Assembly: GCA_963662905.2 (NCBI GenBank)
Contig: CAXXFD010000003.1
Location: 2,046,001-2,110,000, forward strand
Source: G963662905 sp963662905
GTDB lineage: Bacteria > Bacteroidota > Bacteroidia > Bacteroidales > WRLA01
DNA length: 64,000 nucleotides
Direction: 5' to 3'
Shown here one piece after another: positions 1 to 9,243 of this stretch. Below the pieces are notes generated by a model, which did no database searches, was not told the origin of the DNA, and saw nothing but the letters and a program-made list of their open reading frames with translations. How positions within the stretch are numbered: position 1 is the stretch's first letter; each line of letters opens with the position of its first letter. The position numbers and the translations under genes are program-made.

Positions 1-445
1 CGGATATCATACAGGCTGTACGCAGATTTTCAATTTCATCATCATCCTTAACTTTGCGCAATTGCTCCACTAATCCGGTACGCGAATGAAATTCCATGCC
101 CCGCAACTTATCTGTCAAGCTTTTATGATCATCGAACGACATCACATTGCCTTCAAAAGCGAGCTTGCGTATGCCAAATTCACGAAAAACCATGGCATAG
201 GTTTCGCTGCCAAAACGCGCATCATTCAACCATTTAAAAATCTGTATTTCTTCATGCACCTCCATTTGCGCCTGTTCGGTATAGCGGCCATCGGTCAGAA
301 AAGCGCAGCCTTGTTTCGAAACAATGAGATGCGATGAATCGCCGGTAAAACCGCTCAAATAAGTAATGTTCGCTTCTGAACTGATCAGCATTCCATCGAG
401 TCCGCTATTGTCCAGCAGTTTAATAAGCTTCCTGATGCGTTCCAT
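1..445 (-). CDS. M24-family Xaa-Pro aminopeptidase, N-terminal part (cut by window edge)
   Basis: This minus-strand frame opens with ATG at 445 (MERIRKLIKLLDNSG...) and runs off the left edge without a stop, giving about 148 residues. The visible part matches the creatinase-like N-terminal domain of M24 aminopeptidases P: 'LISSEANITYLSGFTGD' near residue 22 and 'FLTDGRYTEQAQ' near residue 50 are typical of Xaa-Pro aminopeptidases, which remove N-terminal residues preceding proline. The metal-binding pita-bread domain should lie outside the window and cannot be checked. The gene starts 10 bp after the xseB stop, so it is probably the third gene of an xseA-xseB operon. Family assignment is good; exact substrate is unknown. 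Confidence 0.85.
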   Translation of the reverse strand, partial: MERIRKLIKLLDNSGLDGMLISSEANITYLSGFTGDSSHLIVSKQGCAFLTDGRYTEQAQMEVHEEIQIFKWLNDARFGSETYAMVFREFGIRKLAFEGNVMSFDDHKSLTDKLRGMEFHSRTGLVEQLRKVKDDDEIENLRTACMIS

Positions 446-455
446 AATTTTTTTT

Positions 456-668
456 TTAGTTTTCATCTTCATTTTGCTCAAAACCCTGAAGCAGCAAATC
501 CACCTCTTTTTCGGTTTTCAGCAGTTTGGCGCGGCAAAAGTTTATCAGCTTCGATGCCCTTTCCAGTTTTTCGGATAGCTCATCAACAGAAACCTCCTGG
601 TTTTCAATTTTTTCACTGATTTCTTCCAGTTCGCGCACCGCTTCTTCGTATGTTAATTCCTTATCCAT
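456..668 (-). CDS. xseB: Exodeoxyribonuclease VII small subunit
   Basis: A 70-residue acidic helical protein beginning MDKELTYEEAVRELEEI, the classic opening of XseB, which binds the large subunit to form exonuclease VII, a cytoplasmic enzyme that degrades single-stranded DNA to oligonucleotides. The helical stretch with 'LERASKLINFCRAKL' around residues 35-50 and the acidic tail fit the family, as does the length. An upstream in-frame ATG at 698 would add ten residues (MWNEKKNQKI) reading into xseA; I prefer 668 because the family begins at 'MDKELTYEEA' and because this ATG overlaps the xseA stop by 8 bases (ATGGATAA), the usual sign of translational coupling. Confidence 0.95.
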   Translation of the reverse strand: MDKELTYEEAVRELEEISEKIENQEVSVDELSEKLERASKLINFCRAKLLKTEKEVDLLLQGFEQNEDEN

Positions 669-2124
669 TATTTTCTGATTTTTCTTTTCGTTCCACACGG
701 CTCACTATTTGCCCGCTTGCCAATTTCGTCCGGATCAGATCGCCTTTTTTCACTTCAGCCGCATCAAAAATTACTTTCCCACCGCAATAGCTGATGCTGA
801 ACCCTCTTTTCAGGATATTCTGAGGATGCAAAAGGCGGAAACGTTCCTCCAAATGTAAGAGATTTTGATTTTCAGTGGCCAATTTTCTGTTTATTGATTT
901 AACAACAGCATTTTCCAAACGGCCAAATTCCTGATTTTCTTTTGCTAACAGATGCTGCATCTTTCTCAGCAACTGATTGCTCAGATGACCGATATAGCTT
1001 TGTGAAAGTGGCAAAACAGCAGATCCGCTTTTTCGGATATTTTTTTGATGGCGGTCCAGCTCATAGGCCGATTTCCACAAAATATGCCTGCAATTTGATG
1101 TTAATTGCCTGCCCGTTTGCTGAAGTAACTTCTGCTGCGCCTGGAGTATCCTTTTTGGCTCGCGTACAAGATGTGCAGAATAATCGGCAAGCTTTTGCTG
1201 TTCTTCCCAAACCAAATCAAAACAGCTTGTTTTCATTTGATTCGTAATTGCACTGAGGTGCGACCACTGATCTTCAAAAGCACGGATAAAAAACCAGGCG
1301 ACCGCAGTAGGCGTAATTGGGTTTTTATAAGCCACCAGTTCTGTAAGGGTTTCATTTGTGGAATGCCCGATTCCGCTGATGACCGGCAAAGGAAATTCCG
1401 CCACTGCTTTTGCCAGATTGTACTGATCATAAGCACTTAAGCCCACATCACTGCCGCCGCCACGGATAATGCTCACGGCATCAAATTCATGCAAACGATC
1501 TTCAATTCGTTGCAATTGCTGCGGAATGGTACGCACGGATTTTTCGCCCTGAAGTATTGCCGTAAAAAGCTCGTATTCTATTCGATAGGGAGAAGCTTGA
1601 AGTGTTTGCACAAAATCCTGAAAACCTTTGCTGTCGTTGGCAGAAATAACGGCAATCCGGGCAGGTAAAAGCGGCATTGCGCGCATTTTATTTGCATTCC
1701 AAAGCCCTTCCTTTTTAAGGCGCGCCATAGTCTCCAAACGCTGGCGGGCAAGTGCCCCGAGGGTAAAGGAAGGCTCGATATCATGAATCTGCAAACTCAA
1801 TCCGTACAATTCATGATATTCTACTGTGACCCGGATCAATACGCTCAATCCGCTGCGCAGCTCCTCACCGCTTTCACGCTTAAAAAAAGTAGCCAGTTTT
1901 TCAAATTGAGTAGCCCAAATCACAGCACGCATCTGGGTTTTGATCTGTTCGCCCGATTTCTCGATCAGCTCAGGGTAACAATGCCCCGATTTGGCATGAA
2001 GGTTCAAACGCAAAATCTCTGCCCGAACCCAATAGCGCGAAGTATAAGTGCGCCGCAGCACATTTTTTAAACTTTGTGCCAGTTCGCTAAGGCTATAATG
2101 CGTTATTTCTTTGCCTTCGGACAT
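661..2124 (-). CDS. xseA: Exodeoxyribonuclease VII large subunit
   Basis: A 487-residue protein. Residues about 8-110 form the OB-fold nucleic-acid-binding domain (YSLSELAQSLKNVL, 'YWVRAEILRLNLHAKSGHCY'); the conserved catalytic-domain signatures follow: 'VISANDSKGFQDF' near residue 160, 'SIIRGGGSDVGLSAYDQY' near 240 and 'PVISGIGHSTNETLTELVA' near 275. The rest is helix-rich and coiled, as in XseA. It is the nuclease subunit that trims single-stranded DNA in repair and mismatch processing. Length is a little above the usual 400-460, mostly in the coiled region. It overlaps xseB by 8 bp and is the first gene of the minus-strand cluster; the divergent secreted-protein gene starts about 190 bp away. 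Confidence 0.96.
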   Translation of the reverse strand: MSEGKEITHYSLSELAQSLKNVLRRTYTSRYWVRAEILRLNLHAKSGHCYPELIEKSGEQIKTQMRAVIWATQFEKLATFFKRESGEELRSGLSVLIRVTVEYHELYGLSLQIHDIEPSFTLGALARQRLETMARLKKEGLWNANKMRAMPLLPARIAVISANDSKGFQDFVQTLQASPYRIEYELFTAILQGEKSVRTIPQQLQRIEDRLHEFDAVSIIRGGGSDVGLSAYDQYNLAKAVAEFPLPVISGIGHSTNETLTELVAYKNPITPTAVAWFFIRAFEDQWSHLSAITNQMKTSCFDLVWEEQQKLADYSAHLVREPKRILQAQQKLLQQTGRQLTSNCRHILWKSAYELDRHQKNIRKSGSAVLPLSQSYIGHLSNQLLRKMQHLLAKENQEFGRLENAVVKSINRKLATENQNLLHLEERFRLLHPQNILKRGFSISYCGGKVIFDAAEVKKGDLIRTKLASGQIVSRVERKEKSENNG

Positions 2125-2260
2125 TAATTTTCCAATTTTTTGCGAAGTTAATCATTTCATCATTTCTGTGTTTTCGCAAAAAGCAAAAGCTGCTTTTTTA
2201 ACAAGATGGCGTTTTGCTTGTTAAAATATTCTAAACACGGAGGCAGCGCCATTGATCGGC

Positions 2261-2291
2261 TTGCCGACATATTAAAGTATTTATATATTTG
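2261..2291 (+). promoter_or_regulatory. Bacteroidota-type promoter for the VCBS/T9SS gene
   Basis: TATATTTG at 2284-2291 matches the Bacteroidota -7 element TAnnTTTG. A TTG at 2261-2263 lies 20 bases upstream, the expected spacing to the -33 element. The start codon follows 26 bases later. Sequence match only; no transcript evidence. Confidence 0.55.
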
Positions 2292-2316
2292 TGGAATTAA
2301 ATCAAAAGGGAAACAA

Positions 2317-4026
2317 ATGAGAAAACGCTTACTCTTCTTATCGGTACTGATCATGGCTGCCGGCCTGAGTTTTGGTCAGGCATTTGAACTCATCACAAGC
2401 AATGTTAAAGATTTGGGCGAATCAAGCTCGGCCTGGGGCGATTATGATAATGACGGCGACCTCGACATCGCCATTATGGGCACTGACAGCCAGCAAGCCT
2501 GGGCATTGATCTACCGAAACGATGAAGGCACATTCACCGATATCGAAGCGGGTCTGCCCGGAATAGAAAAAGGAGATATCAATTGGGTCGATTATGACCT
2601 GGACGGCGACCTGGACCTGATGTTGCTGGGAAGGGGCGCAGAAGGGAACATTACCGATATATTTATTAATCAGGATGGGGTTTTTACGCCTGCAGGACTT
2701 GGCTTGCAAACGGTTATCGAAGGCTGCGCAGCCTGGTCGGATTTTGATCTGGACGGCGACCTTGACGTACTGGTTTCCGGCGACAAAAACAGCTACAACC
2801 CTTTCACCATGCTCTACCAAAACAATGATGGCGTTTTTGAAGAAACGGATTTTGGTTTTGAAATTTCTAAAAGCACTATTGCCGCCTGGGGCGATTTTGA
2901 CAATGATGGCGACGAGGATCTTTTCCTGGCCGGAAACGGGAACATTATGTTTGCTAAAATTTACCGCAACGATATTGACGGCTTCACCGATATGGAATTT
3001 GATATGAAAGCACAATATACAGGCGGCGCCGATTGGGGCGATTACGACCGTGATGGCGATCTGGATCTTCTGGTAAACGGCTTCAATGAGTTTCTGGAAG
3101 CAGAAACCATTCTATATGGAAATTCGGGCGGCAAACAAATGAAAGAAATCCCGGCCTACCTCGACAAATCAGCCGCCGGAAATGCCGAATGGGGCGATTA
3201 TGACAATGATGGCGATCTCGATATGGTTTATACCGGCAAAGGCGCAGGCTGCGGGCTGATTTTCTCCAAAGTAGTGCGCAACGACAACGGGATTTATTTC
3301 AATGACGCATGGGCAGGGCTGGAACCCCTCCAACGCTCGCACGCCAGCTGGGGCGACTACGACAATGACGGTGATCTCGATTTATTGCTCAGCGGCTTCA
3401 ATGCAACAGGCTATGAACCTTTTAGCGGAATTTACCGAAACCCGACAAACACGGCAAGGGCAATTTCTATTGCTCCCGAAGGACTTTCATCCCATGTGGA
3501 AGAGGCTTATGTGCAACTCGAATGGCTTTCGGGCGGAATGCTCCAAAACACCTGGAATTTGCGCATTGGAACCAGCCCCGGCGCATCGGACATTGTAAAC
3601 CCATTGTCGGATGAGCAAAGCGGTTTCAGGCGCATGCCCGTTAAAGGGAATGTAAGCGTGGATACCAGCTGGATGCTGTTTGGCCTCAATCCCGGAACAT
3701 ATTACTGGAGCGTTCAGTCTGTGGATCATTGCTTTGCCGGCTCTGAATTTGCCGAAGAACAAAGCTTTGAAGTAACTTTAACAGGCATTGAAAACGCATT
3801 TAACGAAAAACTCCGCATTTATCCCAATCCCGCTCAGGATGTTGTGCACATCACTTTTGACGGGGCCTTTGAAATCAGGATAATGGACATCACCGGTCGT
3901 TTGATTCGGCAAAGCACTGCGATCAATGAAGCCCAAATTGAAACCGCATCATTCAAAGAAGGAGTGTATGTGCTTCAGATTTGGAAGGATGGGTCATTGA
4001 TGAACAAAAAGATAGTAATCCAATAA
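2317..4026 (+). CDS. Secreted FG-GAP/VCBS repeat protein with T9SS sorting domain
   Basis: A 569-residue secreted protein. The start at 2317 is chosen because MRKRLLFLSVLIMAAGLSFG is a clear signal peptide; an upstream in-frame ATG at 2206 would bury it. Residues about 40-360 hold seven copies of a W-G-D-(Y/F)-D-x-D-G-D-x-D unit (for example WGDYDNDGDLDI), the calcium-binding loop of FG-GAP/VCBS repeats that make beta-propellers. Residues about 390-480 look like an Ig-type sandwich domain, and the last 75 ('IYPNPAQDVVHITF' ... 'GVYVLQIWKDG') are a type A T9SS sorting domain, so the protein should cross the outer membrane through T9SS and stay at or leave the surface. Ligand or enzymatic role is not apparent. 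Followed directly by a bidirectional terminator. Confidence 0.92.
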   Translation: MRKRLLFLSVLIMAAGLSFGQAFELITSNVKDLGESSSAWGDYDNDGDLDIAIMGTDSQQAWALIYRNDEGTFTDIEAGLPGIEKGDINWVDYDLDGDLDLMLLGRGAEGNITDIFINQDGVFTPAGLGLQTVIEGCAAWSDFDLDGDLDVLVSGDKNSYNPFTMLYQNNDGVFEETDFGFEISKSTIAAWGDFDNDGDEDLFLAGNGNIMFAKIYRNDIDGFTDMEFDMKAQYTGGADWGDYDRDGDLDLLVNGFNEFLEAETILYGNSGGKQMKEIPAYLDKSAAGNAEWGDYDNDGDLDMVYTGKGAGCGLIFSKVVRNDNGIYFNDAWAGLEPLQRSHASWGDYDNDGDLDLLLSGFNATGYEPFSGIYRNPTNTARAISIAPEGLSSHVEEAYVQLEWLSGGMLQNTWNLRIGTSPGASDIVNPLSDEQSGFRRMPVKGNVSVDTSWMLFGLNPGTYYWSVQSVDHCFAGSEFAEEQSFEVTLTGIENAFNEKLRIYPNPAQDVVHITFDGAFEIRIMDITGRLIRQSTAINEAQIETASFKEGVYVLQIWKDGSLMNKKIVIQ

Positions 4027-4030
4027 AAAA

Positions 4031-4060
4031 AGCTCCGGTCAAAACATTGAACCGGAGCTT
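4031..4060. terminator. Bidirectional intrinsic terminator
   Basis: A perfect 9-bp stem (AGCTCCGGT at 4031-4039, ACCGGAGCT at 4051-4059) with an 11-base loop is flanked by an A-run on the left and a T-run on the right, so it can end both the plus-strand secreted-protein gene and the minus-strand VOC operon. Confidence 0.9.
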
Positions 4061-4064
4061 TTTT

Positions 4065-4460
4065 TTATTTGTCTTCAGCAAAAACCAGCACAAAGCCATC
4101 CGGGTCTTTAATGGCAAATTCCGTGGAACCGTAAAAAGTCACATTCGGTTCTTTATAGATGCTTGCTCCGGCAGCATGCACCGATTGATAAAAATCATCC
4201 ACACCTTTGATTTTAAAATAGAAGAGCAGTGAACCTCCGGCATTCATTTGTGCAAAATCAGGCAGTTCTTCTGCAATGCTTGCCCGGCTTTGCAGCATAA
4301 AGCTGATGCCATCGCGCTGCAGCATTGCCCATACCGGCATGCCTTCCTCAGGGACGGCCATTATTTTGGTAAAGCCCAAAATTTCACAATAAAAATCCAG
4401 GCTTTTTTGCATATCCTCAACCATAAGGTTGGGACTGAGGCTTTCAAGTTTTATGTTCAT
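4065..4460 (-). CDS. VOC (glyoxalase/bleomycin-resistance-like) family protein
   Basis: A 131-residue protein beginning MNIKLESLSPNLMVEDMQKS. Two beta-alpha-beta-beta-beta halves typical of the vicinal oxygen chelate fold are recognisable: 'NLMVEDMQKSLDFYCEILGF' opens the first, 'FYFKIKGVDDFYQSVHAAGA' the second, and 'FAIKDPDGFVLVFAEDK' closes the protein with the expected Glu/Asp-Pro-Asp-Gly turn. Members are metalloenzymes or binding proteins for small molecules; the substrate cannot be told from sequence. An ATG at 4484 would overlap the upstream M20 gene and add eight atypical residues, so 4460 is preferred; it lies 7 bp after the M20 stop, so the two are cotranscribed. Confidence 0.85.
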   Translation of the reverse strand: MNIKLESLSPNLMVEDMQKSLDFYCEILGFTKIMAVPEEGMPVWAMLQRDGISFMLQSRASIAEELPDFAQMNAGGSLLFYFKIKGVDDFYQSVHAAGASIYKEPNVTFYGSTEFAIKDPDGFVLVFAEDK

Positions 4461-4467
4461 ATTATTT

Positions 4468-5661
4468 TTATTGCATGAGTTCATTAATTGCCAACCAGGC
4501 CATCACAGCAGGGCCGGTTTCAAGGCTGTCTTCATCAGCGTCAAAAGTATCCGAATGCAATGGTGAATTCATTCCCTGCTGATCGTTGCGTGTCCCCAGT
4601 CGGTAAAAACATCCGGGCACCTGCTGGGAATAATACGCAAAATCTTCTGCTGTCATGCGGAATTCAAGTTCCTCAACCTGCCCCTCTCCAAGAAAGTCGG
4701 CAGCAGCTTTGAAAGCCCGCTCTGTTAAAGCCTCATCATTAACCACAAAAGGATAACCCTGATCGATAAACACATCGGCTTCCGCGCCCATGGCCTGTGC
4801 AATTCCTTTTGCAATTTTTGTGATCTGCTTTTTAATTTCCGCGCGCCAGTCTTCGTTAAAAGTACGGATAATCCCTTCCATTTTGGCTTCGGAAGGAATA
4901 ATATTGGTGCGGCCTTTGGCTTCCAGTTTGCCAATAGTCAATACGGTAGGCATGCCCGGGAAAGCTTTCCGGCTCACAATTTGCTGCAACCCGATCACAA
5001 TTTGTGCCGCGATTACGATTGGGTCAATCACCTGATCGGGCAGTGCGCCGTGGCCGCCTTTTCCCTTTACGGTGATATAAAACTCATCGGTCGAAGCCAT
5101 ATATTTTCCGGCCTTCATACCCACTTTTCCTGCAGGCATTTCCGGATAAACATGCTGACCGAAAATCGCAGCCGGCTTGGGGTTTTCCAAAACGCCGTCT
5201 TTAATCATCAGGCTGGCTCCTCCGGGATATTCTTCCTCACTGGGCTGGAAAATCAGGCGGACACTTCCCTCCCACTCTTTTTCGAGCTTCTTGAGGATGC
5301 GGGCCGCGCCCAGCAAACCGGCCATATGCACATCATGACCACAGGCATGCATAACGCCTTCATTCAAGGATTTATAAGGAAGCTTATTGGCTTCAAGAAT
5401 TGGGAGCGCATCCATATCGGCACGCAGGGCAATCAGTTTTTTCTCAGGATTTCGTCCTTTTATTTCGCCCACAATCCCGTAACCACCTACATTGGTTTTA
5501 TGTGGGATATCCAATTTTGTAAGCTCTGACGAGATGAATGCAGCCGTTTCTTTTTCCTGCTTGCTCAATTCAGGATGTTGATGGAGATGACGCCTGATTG
5601 CGATCAGCTCCGGCTTATATTCTGCAGCAAGTTCTTTGATTTTTAGCTTGATAACTTTCAT
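4468..5661 (-). CDS. M20-family amidohydrolase / N-acyl-amino acid deacylase
   Basis: A 397-residue cytoplasmic M20D-type metallopeptidase. Visible motifs: 'IRRHLHQHPELSKQE' near residue 22, 'ALRADMDALPI' near 80, the metal-binding 'MHACGHDVHMAGLLGAA' near 107, 'FQPSEEEYPGG' near 140 with the catalytic Glu pair, and 'RMTAEDFAYYSQQVPGCF' near 350. This layout matches hippurate/IAA-amino-acid hydrolases, which release an amino acid or amine from an N-acyl conjugate with a dinuclear metal centre. Length is normal. It sits in a minus-strand run after the O-antigen ligase-like gene (59 bp gap) and before the VOC gene. The natural substrate is unknown. Confidence 0.92.
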   Translation of the reverse strand: MKVIKLKIKELAAEYKPELIAIRRHLHQHPELSKQEKETAAFISSELTKLDIPHKTNVGGYGIVGEIKGRNPEKKLIALRADMDALPILEANKLPYKSLNEGVMHACGHDVHMAGLLGAARILKKLEKEWEGSVRLIFQPSEEEYPGGASLMIKDGVLENPKPAAIFGQHVYPEMPAGKVGMKAGKYMASTDEFYITVKGKGGHGALPDQVIDPIVIAAQIVIGLQQIVSRKAFPGMPTVLTIGKLEAKGRTNIIPSEAKMEGIIRTFNEDWRAEIKKQITKIAKGIAQAMGAEADVFIDQGYPFVVNDEALTERAFKAAADFLGEGQVEELEFRMTAEDFAYYSQQVPGCFYRLGTRNDQQGMNSPLHSDTFDADEDSLETGPAVMAWLAINELMQ

Positions 5662-5720
5662 ATTTCAATTCTATTGCATCATGTAAAACAGGAAAAAACC
5701 TCCACATCCTCCCAAAAAGT

Positions 5721-6983
5721 TTATTCATTTTCCTCTCCGGCATACAATAATTCCTTCCAGCCAAAAACGAGCAGGCATAAAAAGAAAGCAAAAAACACAA
5801 CACCGTCCTGTCGTTTCAGCATGGATTCTGTTAAAAAATTCATGCTGATAAGCAGCAGGAAAGTCAGCAAAAGCAGATAGCGCGACCGGAAAGCAAAAAA
5901 TAAAGGAACCAAAAGAACAGCAAGCAACATTAAAAGTCCAAAAACCCCTACGGCAAGGCTAGTTTCAAGAAATGAGTTATGGGCATTGAGCTTATTTCGT
6001 GAAAGGACATCGTAATTATTATCCTGATATTGTTCTTCCAAAGCATGATAGACATCACCGGATCCAAAGCCAATAACCGGGGATTCTGATAACTTTTGCA
6101 AAGCACTGGTCCATATCAACATACGGGCATTCCCTTTTCCTTCCGATATGCTTTCCGATGGCTTGTTTTTGATTTCCGTTACCAAAACCTTCATGCGGGC
6201 ATTGGATTGGTCAAAGGTATAAAACAGTAAGGCTATAACGGATAAGGAAACAAAAGCAAAACTCAGGCTAAAGGCCAATTTCTTTAACACCCAGCAAATC
6301 CAAAAAGAAGTCAGGATAAAAACACCAACAAGGGCAATAATCCCTGTTTTACTGCTGAGAAGGATCGTAAAAACCATCAAAAAAAGCACAACAGCAGCCA
6401 GTCCCAGCTTCACGAGCCAGCCTGTTTTTTGAGGCAAACGAAAGAAAAAATAAAGCACCAGGGCGATGGAAAAACACTCAAAAAGAGCAAAATAACTGCT
6501 ATGCAGGCCATAAGTTATCCCTGAATAATAAAATAATGCCGAATCACCGGTTTCCAGATAAGACGAAAACGACCTTCCCAGATTAATTAAAGAAATTAAA
6601 ACCGTTGCACTGATAAATGCAATAAAAATTTGGTGTATCCGGCTTTTGCTCAGATATTCCTTATCAAGGGAAGATATTAGCAAAGGAAAAACAAGCAAAG
6701 GCAGTTTAACCCTCAGATTGGACAAACCGTCCGCAACATCCTTCGTATAAATCATGCCCACAACGAAAAGGAGATAAAACAAACTTAATGCAAGCAAGGC
6801 CATACGCCATTTTTCTTTTTTAATGCGCAGCATTTTTCTACGGAAATCGGCTTCTATGAGCCAAAGGACAAAAAGCCCAACAATAACATAAGACGCACCG
6901 AGCCTGAACAGCGGAATAAAAAATGCCAGCAACACAAAAAGGATATGATAAATCCGGGATATGTATGAGAATGATAAAAGCAT
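5721..6983 (-). CDS. O-antigen ligase-like (Wzy_C family) membrane protein
   Basis: A 420-residue integral membrane protein with about ten to twelve hydrophobic segments and a larger periplasmic loop around residues 260-340. That loop contains 'ARMLIWTSALQKLSESPVIGFGSGDV' in two adjoining pieces and 'LNAHNSFLETSLAVGVFGLL', the NAHN/H signature of the Wzy_C family to which O-antigen ligases (WaaL) and polymerases belong. Such proteins join or polymerise undecaprenyl-linked glycans in the periplasm. The neighbour is a UDP-GlcNAc 2-epimerase gene (68 bp upstream in the same operon), which supports a surface-glycan role. Ligase versus polymerase cannot be separated by sequence alone. Confidence 0.85.
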   Translation of the reverse strand: MLLSFSYISRIYHILFVLLAFFIPLFRLGASYVIVGLFVLWLIEADFRRKMLRIKKEKWRMALLALSLFYLLFVVGMIYTKDVADGLSNLRVKLPLLVFPLLISSLDKEYLSKSRIHQIFIAFISATVLISLINLGRSFSSYLETGDSALFYYSGITYGLHSSYFALFECFSIALVLYFFFRLPQKTGWLVKLGLAAVVLFLMVFTILLSSKTGIIALVGVFILTSFWICWVLKKLAFSLSFAFVSLSVIALLFYTFDQSNARMKVLVTEIKNKPSESISEGKGNARMLIWTSALQKLSESPVIGFGSGDVYHALEEQYQDNNYDVLSRNKLNAHNSFLETSLAVGVFGLLMLLAVLLVPLFFAFRSRYLLLLTFLLLISMNFLTESMLKRQDGVVFFAFFLCLLVFGWKELLYAGEENE

Positions 6984-7051
6984 TTTTTAAAGGCGTATAA
7001 AATTATTATGCAAAAATAACATCAAAACGGCCTGAATTACATATAAAATTC

Positions 7052-8125
7052 CTAATGCGCGAAGGCCGATAACATTTTATTAAGAATATATGTGGCTGAA
7101 TTTCCATCGCCGTAAATACCCTTGATGAATTCAGGTTTTTTGTTTTTAAAGCCGCAAAAAGCCTCTCTGATTTTCTGATGGCTATGTCCACAAACTACGT
7201 TCACTCCCATCTTTAGCGTTTCGGTCCATTCTGTTTCGTTGCGCAGCGTGATACAGGGCTTTTCAAAAAAATAGGCTTCTTTTTGCAGCCCGCCGCTATC
7301 AGTCAAAACGATTTCAGCATTTTGAAGCAAATAAAGCATCTCGAGATAGCTGACCGGCTCAATGGCACAGATATTCTTTGAAAGGGAAATCCCAGCTTTT
7401 TTCAATTGCCCTTTTGTTCTGGGGTGCATGGGCCAGACCAGTTTTTGATCGCTTGCAATATCTTCGAGGGCAGCGATCAATTCGTTCAGCACGGAAAAAT
7501 CGTCCGTATTCCCGGCACGGTGCAAGGTGACCAACGAAAAATTATCAGGCAGGCTTTGATCCGGTTTTTGTGCTTTTTCGGAAAAATGCAATGCGGCATC
7601 ATACATGATATCGCCGCTCCTGAAAATTTGGGCGGAAGCAATACCTTCATTTTTAAGCTGATTCATCGCATTATCGGTAGGGCAAAAGAGCCAGGTACTG
7701 ATTCGGTCAGTAAGCACGCGGTTAATTTCTTCCGGCATGTTCATATCAAAACTGCGCAGGCCGGCTTCGATATGCGCCACCGGAATATGCATTTTGGCAG
7801 CAGCCAAAGCCGCAGCGAGTGTGGAATTCGTATCACCATAAACCATTACGGCATCGGGCGCCTGTTTTTGCAGATGATGTTCTATTGCTTCCATCATCCG
7901 TCCGCACATGGCAGCATGCGACAAACTATGAATCCCCAAATTGACATCCGGCTGAGGAAGACCCATTTCCCTGAAAAACACATCAGACATTGAATCGTCA
8001 AAATGCTGTCCGGTATGGATCAAATAATTCCTGATCTGATGCTGCTCAGCAAAAGCAAGGTTCATTGCGGCAGCTTTTATAAACTGCGGGCGCGCACCAA
8101 CAACAGAAACAATTTTATAAGACAT
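7052..8125 (-). CDS. wecB: UDP-N-acetylglucosamine 2-epimerase (non-hydrolysing)
   Basis: A 357-residue cytoplasmic enzyme of the GT-B fold that interconverts UDP-GlcNAc and UDP-ManNAc, a precursor of surface polysaccharides. Key motifs: 'VVGARPQFIKAAAM' at the N-terminus, 'HTGQHFDDSMSDVFF' near residue 37, 'VYGDTNSTLAAALAA' near 95, 'AHIEAGLRSFDMNMPEEINR' near 117 with the conserved Glu residues, 'VTLHRAGNTDD' near 202 and 'LTDSGGLQKEAYF' near 285. Length matches the family. No UDP-ManNAc dehydrogenase (wecC) is in the window, so the downstream sugar is unknown. It lies between the DUF4340 gene (53 bp upstream) and the O-antigen ligase-like gene. Confidence 0.93.
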   Translation of the reverse strand: MSYKIVSVVGARPQFIKAAAMNLAFAEQHQIRNYLIHTGQHFDDSMSDVFFREMGLPQPDVNLGIHSLSHAAMCGRMMEAIEHHLQKQAPDAVMVYGDTNSTLAAALAAAKMHIPVAHIEAGLRSFDMNMPEEINRVLTDRISTWLFCPTDNAMNQLKNEGIASAQIFRSGDIMYDAALHFSEKAQKPDQSLPDNFSLVTLHRAGNTDDFSVLNELIAALEDIASDQKLVWPMHPRTKGQLKKAGISLSKNICAIEPVSYLEMLYLLQNAEIVLTDSGGLQKEAYFFEKPCITLRNETEWTETLKMGVNVVCGHSHQKIREAFCGFKNKKPEFIKGIYGDGNSATYILNKMLSAFAH

Positions 8126-8178
8126 ACAGGCAATCTAATGGAACATCATTTAACAAATTGGGCTATCTGAGTTCTTGC

Positions 8179-9243
8179 TTACATCAACTCATCATCGACC
8201 ATAAAAAAACTGAGCGGCCTCAGGATTTTATCAAAAACAAAAAACTGAACCAGCACAAAATCCTGATCATCATTAATCAAAGCGTACATACGGTCGCGAT
8301 CCCAAACATAGTAATTTTGTTCAACATCCCAGGTTTCGTAGGCCGATATTTTATGGAATGTGGTAATCTCTACGGTATCGCCCGCATTGTCGATCAAACG
8401 TATTGTATGAAAGGGTTTGGAATTGATTATGGAATCCTTTTTCACCGAATCAACCAAATCATTGAGCAGGCTTTCGTATTTGATACTGGCAAACTCATTC
8501 ATCATATTATAGAGCTTGAGCGTATCATAAAGAGGCAACGGCAGGCCGGTTTTTTGCGGAATAAGGTTTAAGCTGTTCCCAATATTCTTTACGATAAATG
8601 ATTCTGCCGGATCATCATGAAAATCAATTTGAACCTCGGCAATTTCCGGTATCCTGTGGGTAAAAATTGTGTGATCGCGCCAATCACGTTCATTAAGCGT
8701 ATAACGTGAAGACACAAAGCCCCTAAAGCCCGGAAGGTTAACCACAAAAGGCATATCACTGCCCTCTTTGATCATATAAGTCCCCAGGTTATTTTGGGTA
8801 GCATCGCCCACATAATATACTTTTGTAAGTTTTTCGTGAGGAAACAGCTTTATCTGATCAAAAAGGTTAATCCGATAAACCTGTTGATAAATTTCAACTT
8901 TGATTGCAGAGGAAGCCAGACGCGCAATAACAACATCATAGGAAGATTTTGAAACAGGATGCACAACATCAATATTATATAAAGTCTTCAGGAGCATTTG
9001 CATCGCAGGTGGATTGGCAGGATAACGACCGTTTACCAACCATTCGGACCGATTGAGGCGGCTTAAATCAAGCGTCTTGTTTTTTTTGTCGGCCATAAAA
9101 ATCCGTGTGATATTGCTGGTATCCTGTACAGCAAAATCCCGATCTTCACTGCTGATTGTATTAAGCTGATTATTAAAGAGGAAATATGATGCGATCAGTG
9201 CCAAAACAACAAGGATCAGAATAAATAATGTGTTCTTCTTCAT
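8179..9243 (-). CDS. DUF4340 domain-containing membrane-anchored protein
   Basis: A 354-residue protein starting MKKNTLFILILVVLALIASY, a single N-terminal transmembrane anchor or uncleaved signal, followed by an all-periplasmic region. The remainder resembles DUF4340 proteins, repeat-containing beta-rich proteins often found with gliding-type ABC exporters in Bacteroidota; here no such exporter is adjacent. An in-frame ATG at 9312 would place 23 poor residues before the anchor, so 9243 is taken as the start. It is the first gene of the run DUF4340-wecB-ligase-M20-VOC and is divergent from the hydrolase at 9435. Function unknown; a role in envelope or glycan export is only inferred from the neighbours. 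Confidence 0.75.
   Translation of the reverse strand: MKKNTLFILILVVLALIASYFLFNNQLNTISSEDRDFAVQDTSNITRIFMADKKNKTLDLSRLNRSEWLVNGRYPANPPAMQMLLKTLYNIDVVHPVSKSSYDVVIARLASSAIKVEIYQQVYRINLFDQIKLFPHEKLTKVYYVGDATQNNLGTYMIKEGSDMPFVVNLPGFRGFVSSRYTLNERDWRDHTIFTHRIPEIAEVQIDFHDDPAESFIVKNIGNSLNLIPQKTGLPLPLYDTLKLYNMMNEFASIKYESLLNDLVDSVKKDSIINSKPFHTIRLIDNAGDTVEITTFHKISAYETWDVEQNYYVWDRDRMYALINDDQDFVLVQFFVFDKILRPLSFFMVDDELM

Noticed and set aside
2422..3015. 197-codon minus-strand frame
   Set aside because: Lies antisense to the VCBS repeats; its 'VAVNFSKHNVPV'-like content comes from the repeated D-x-D-G-D codons.
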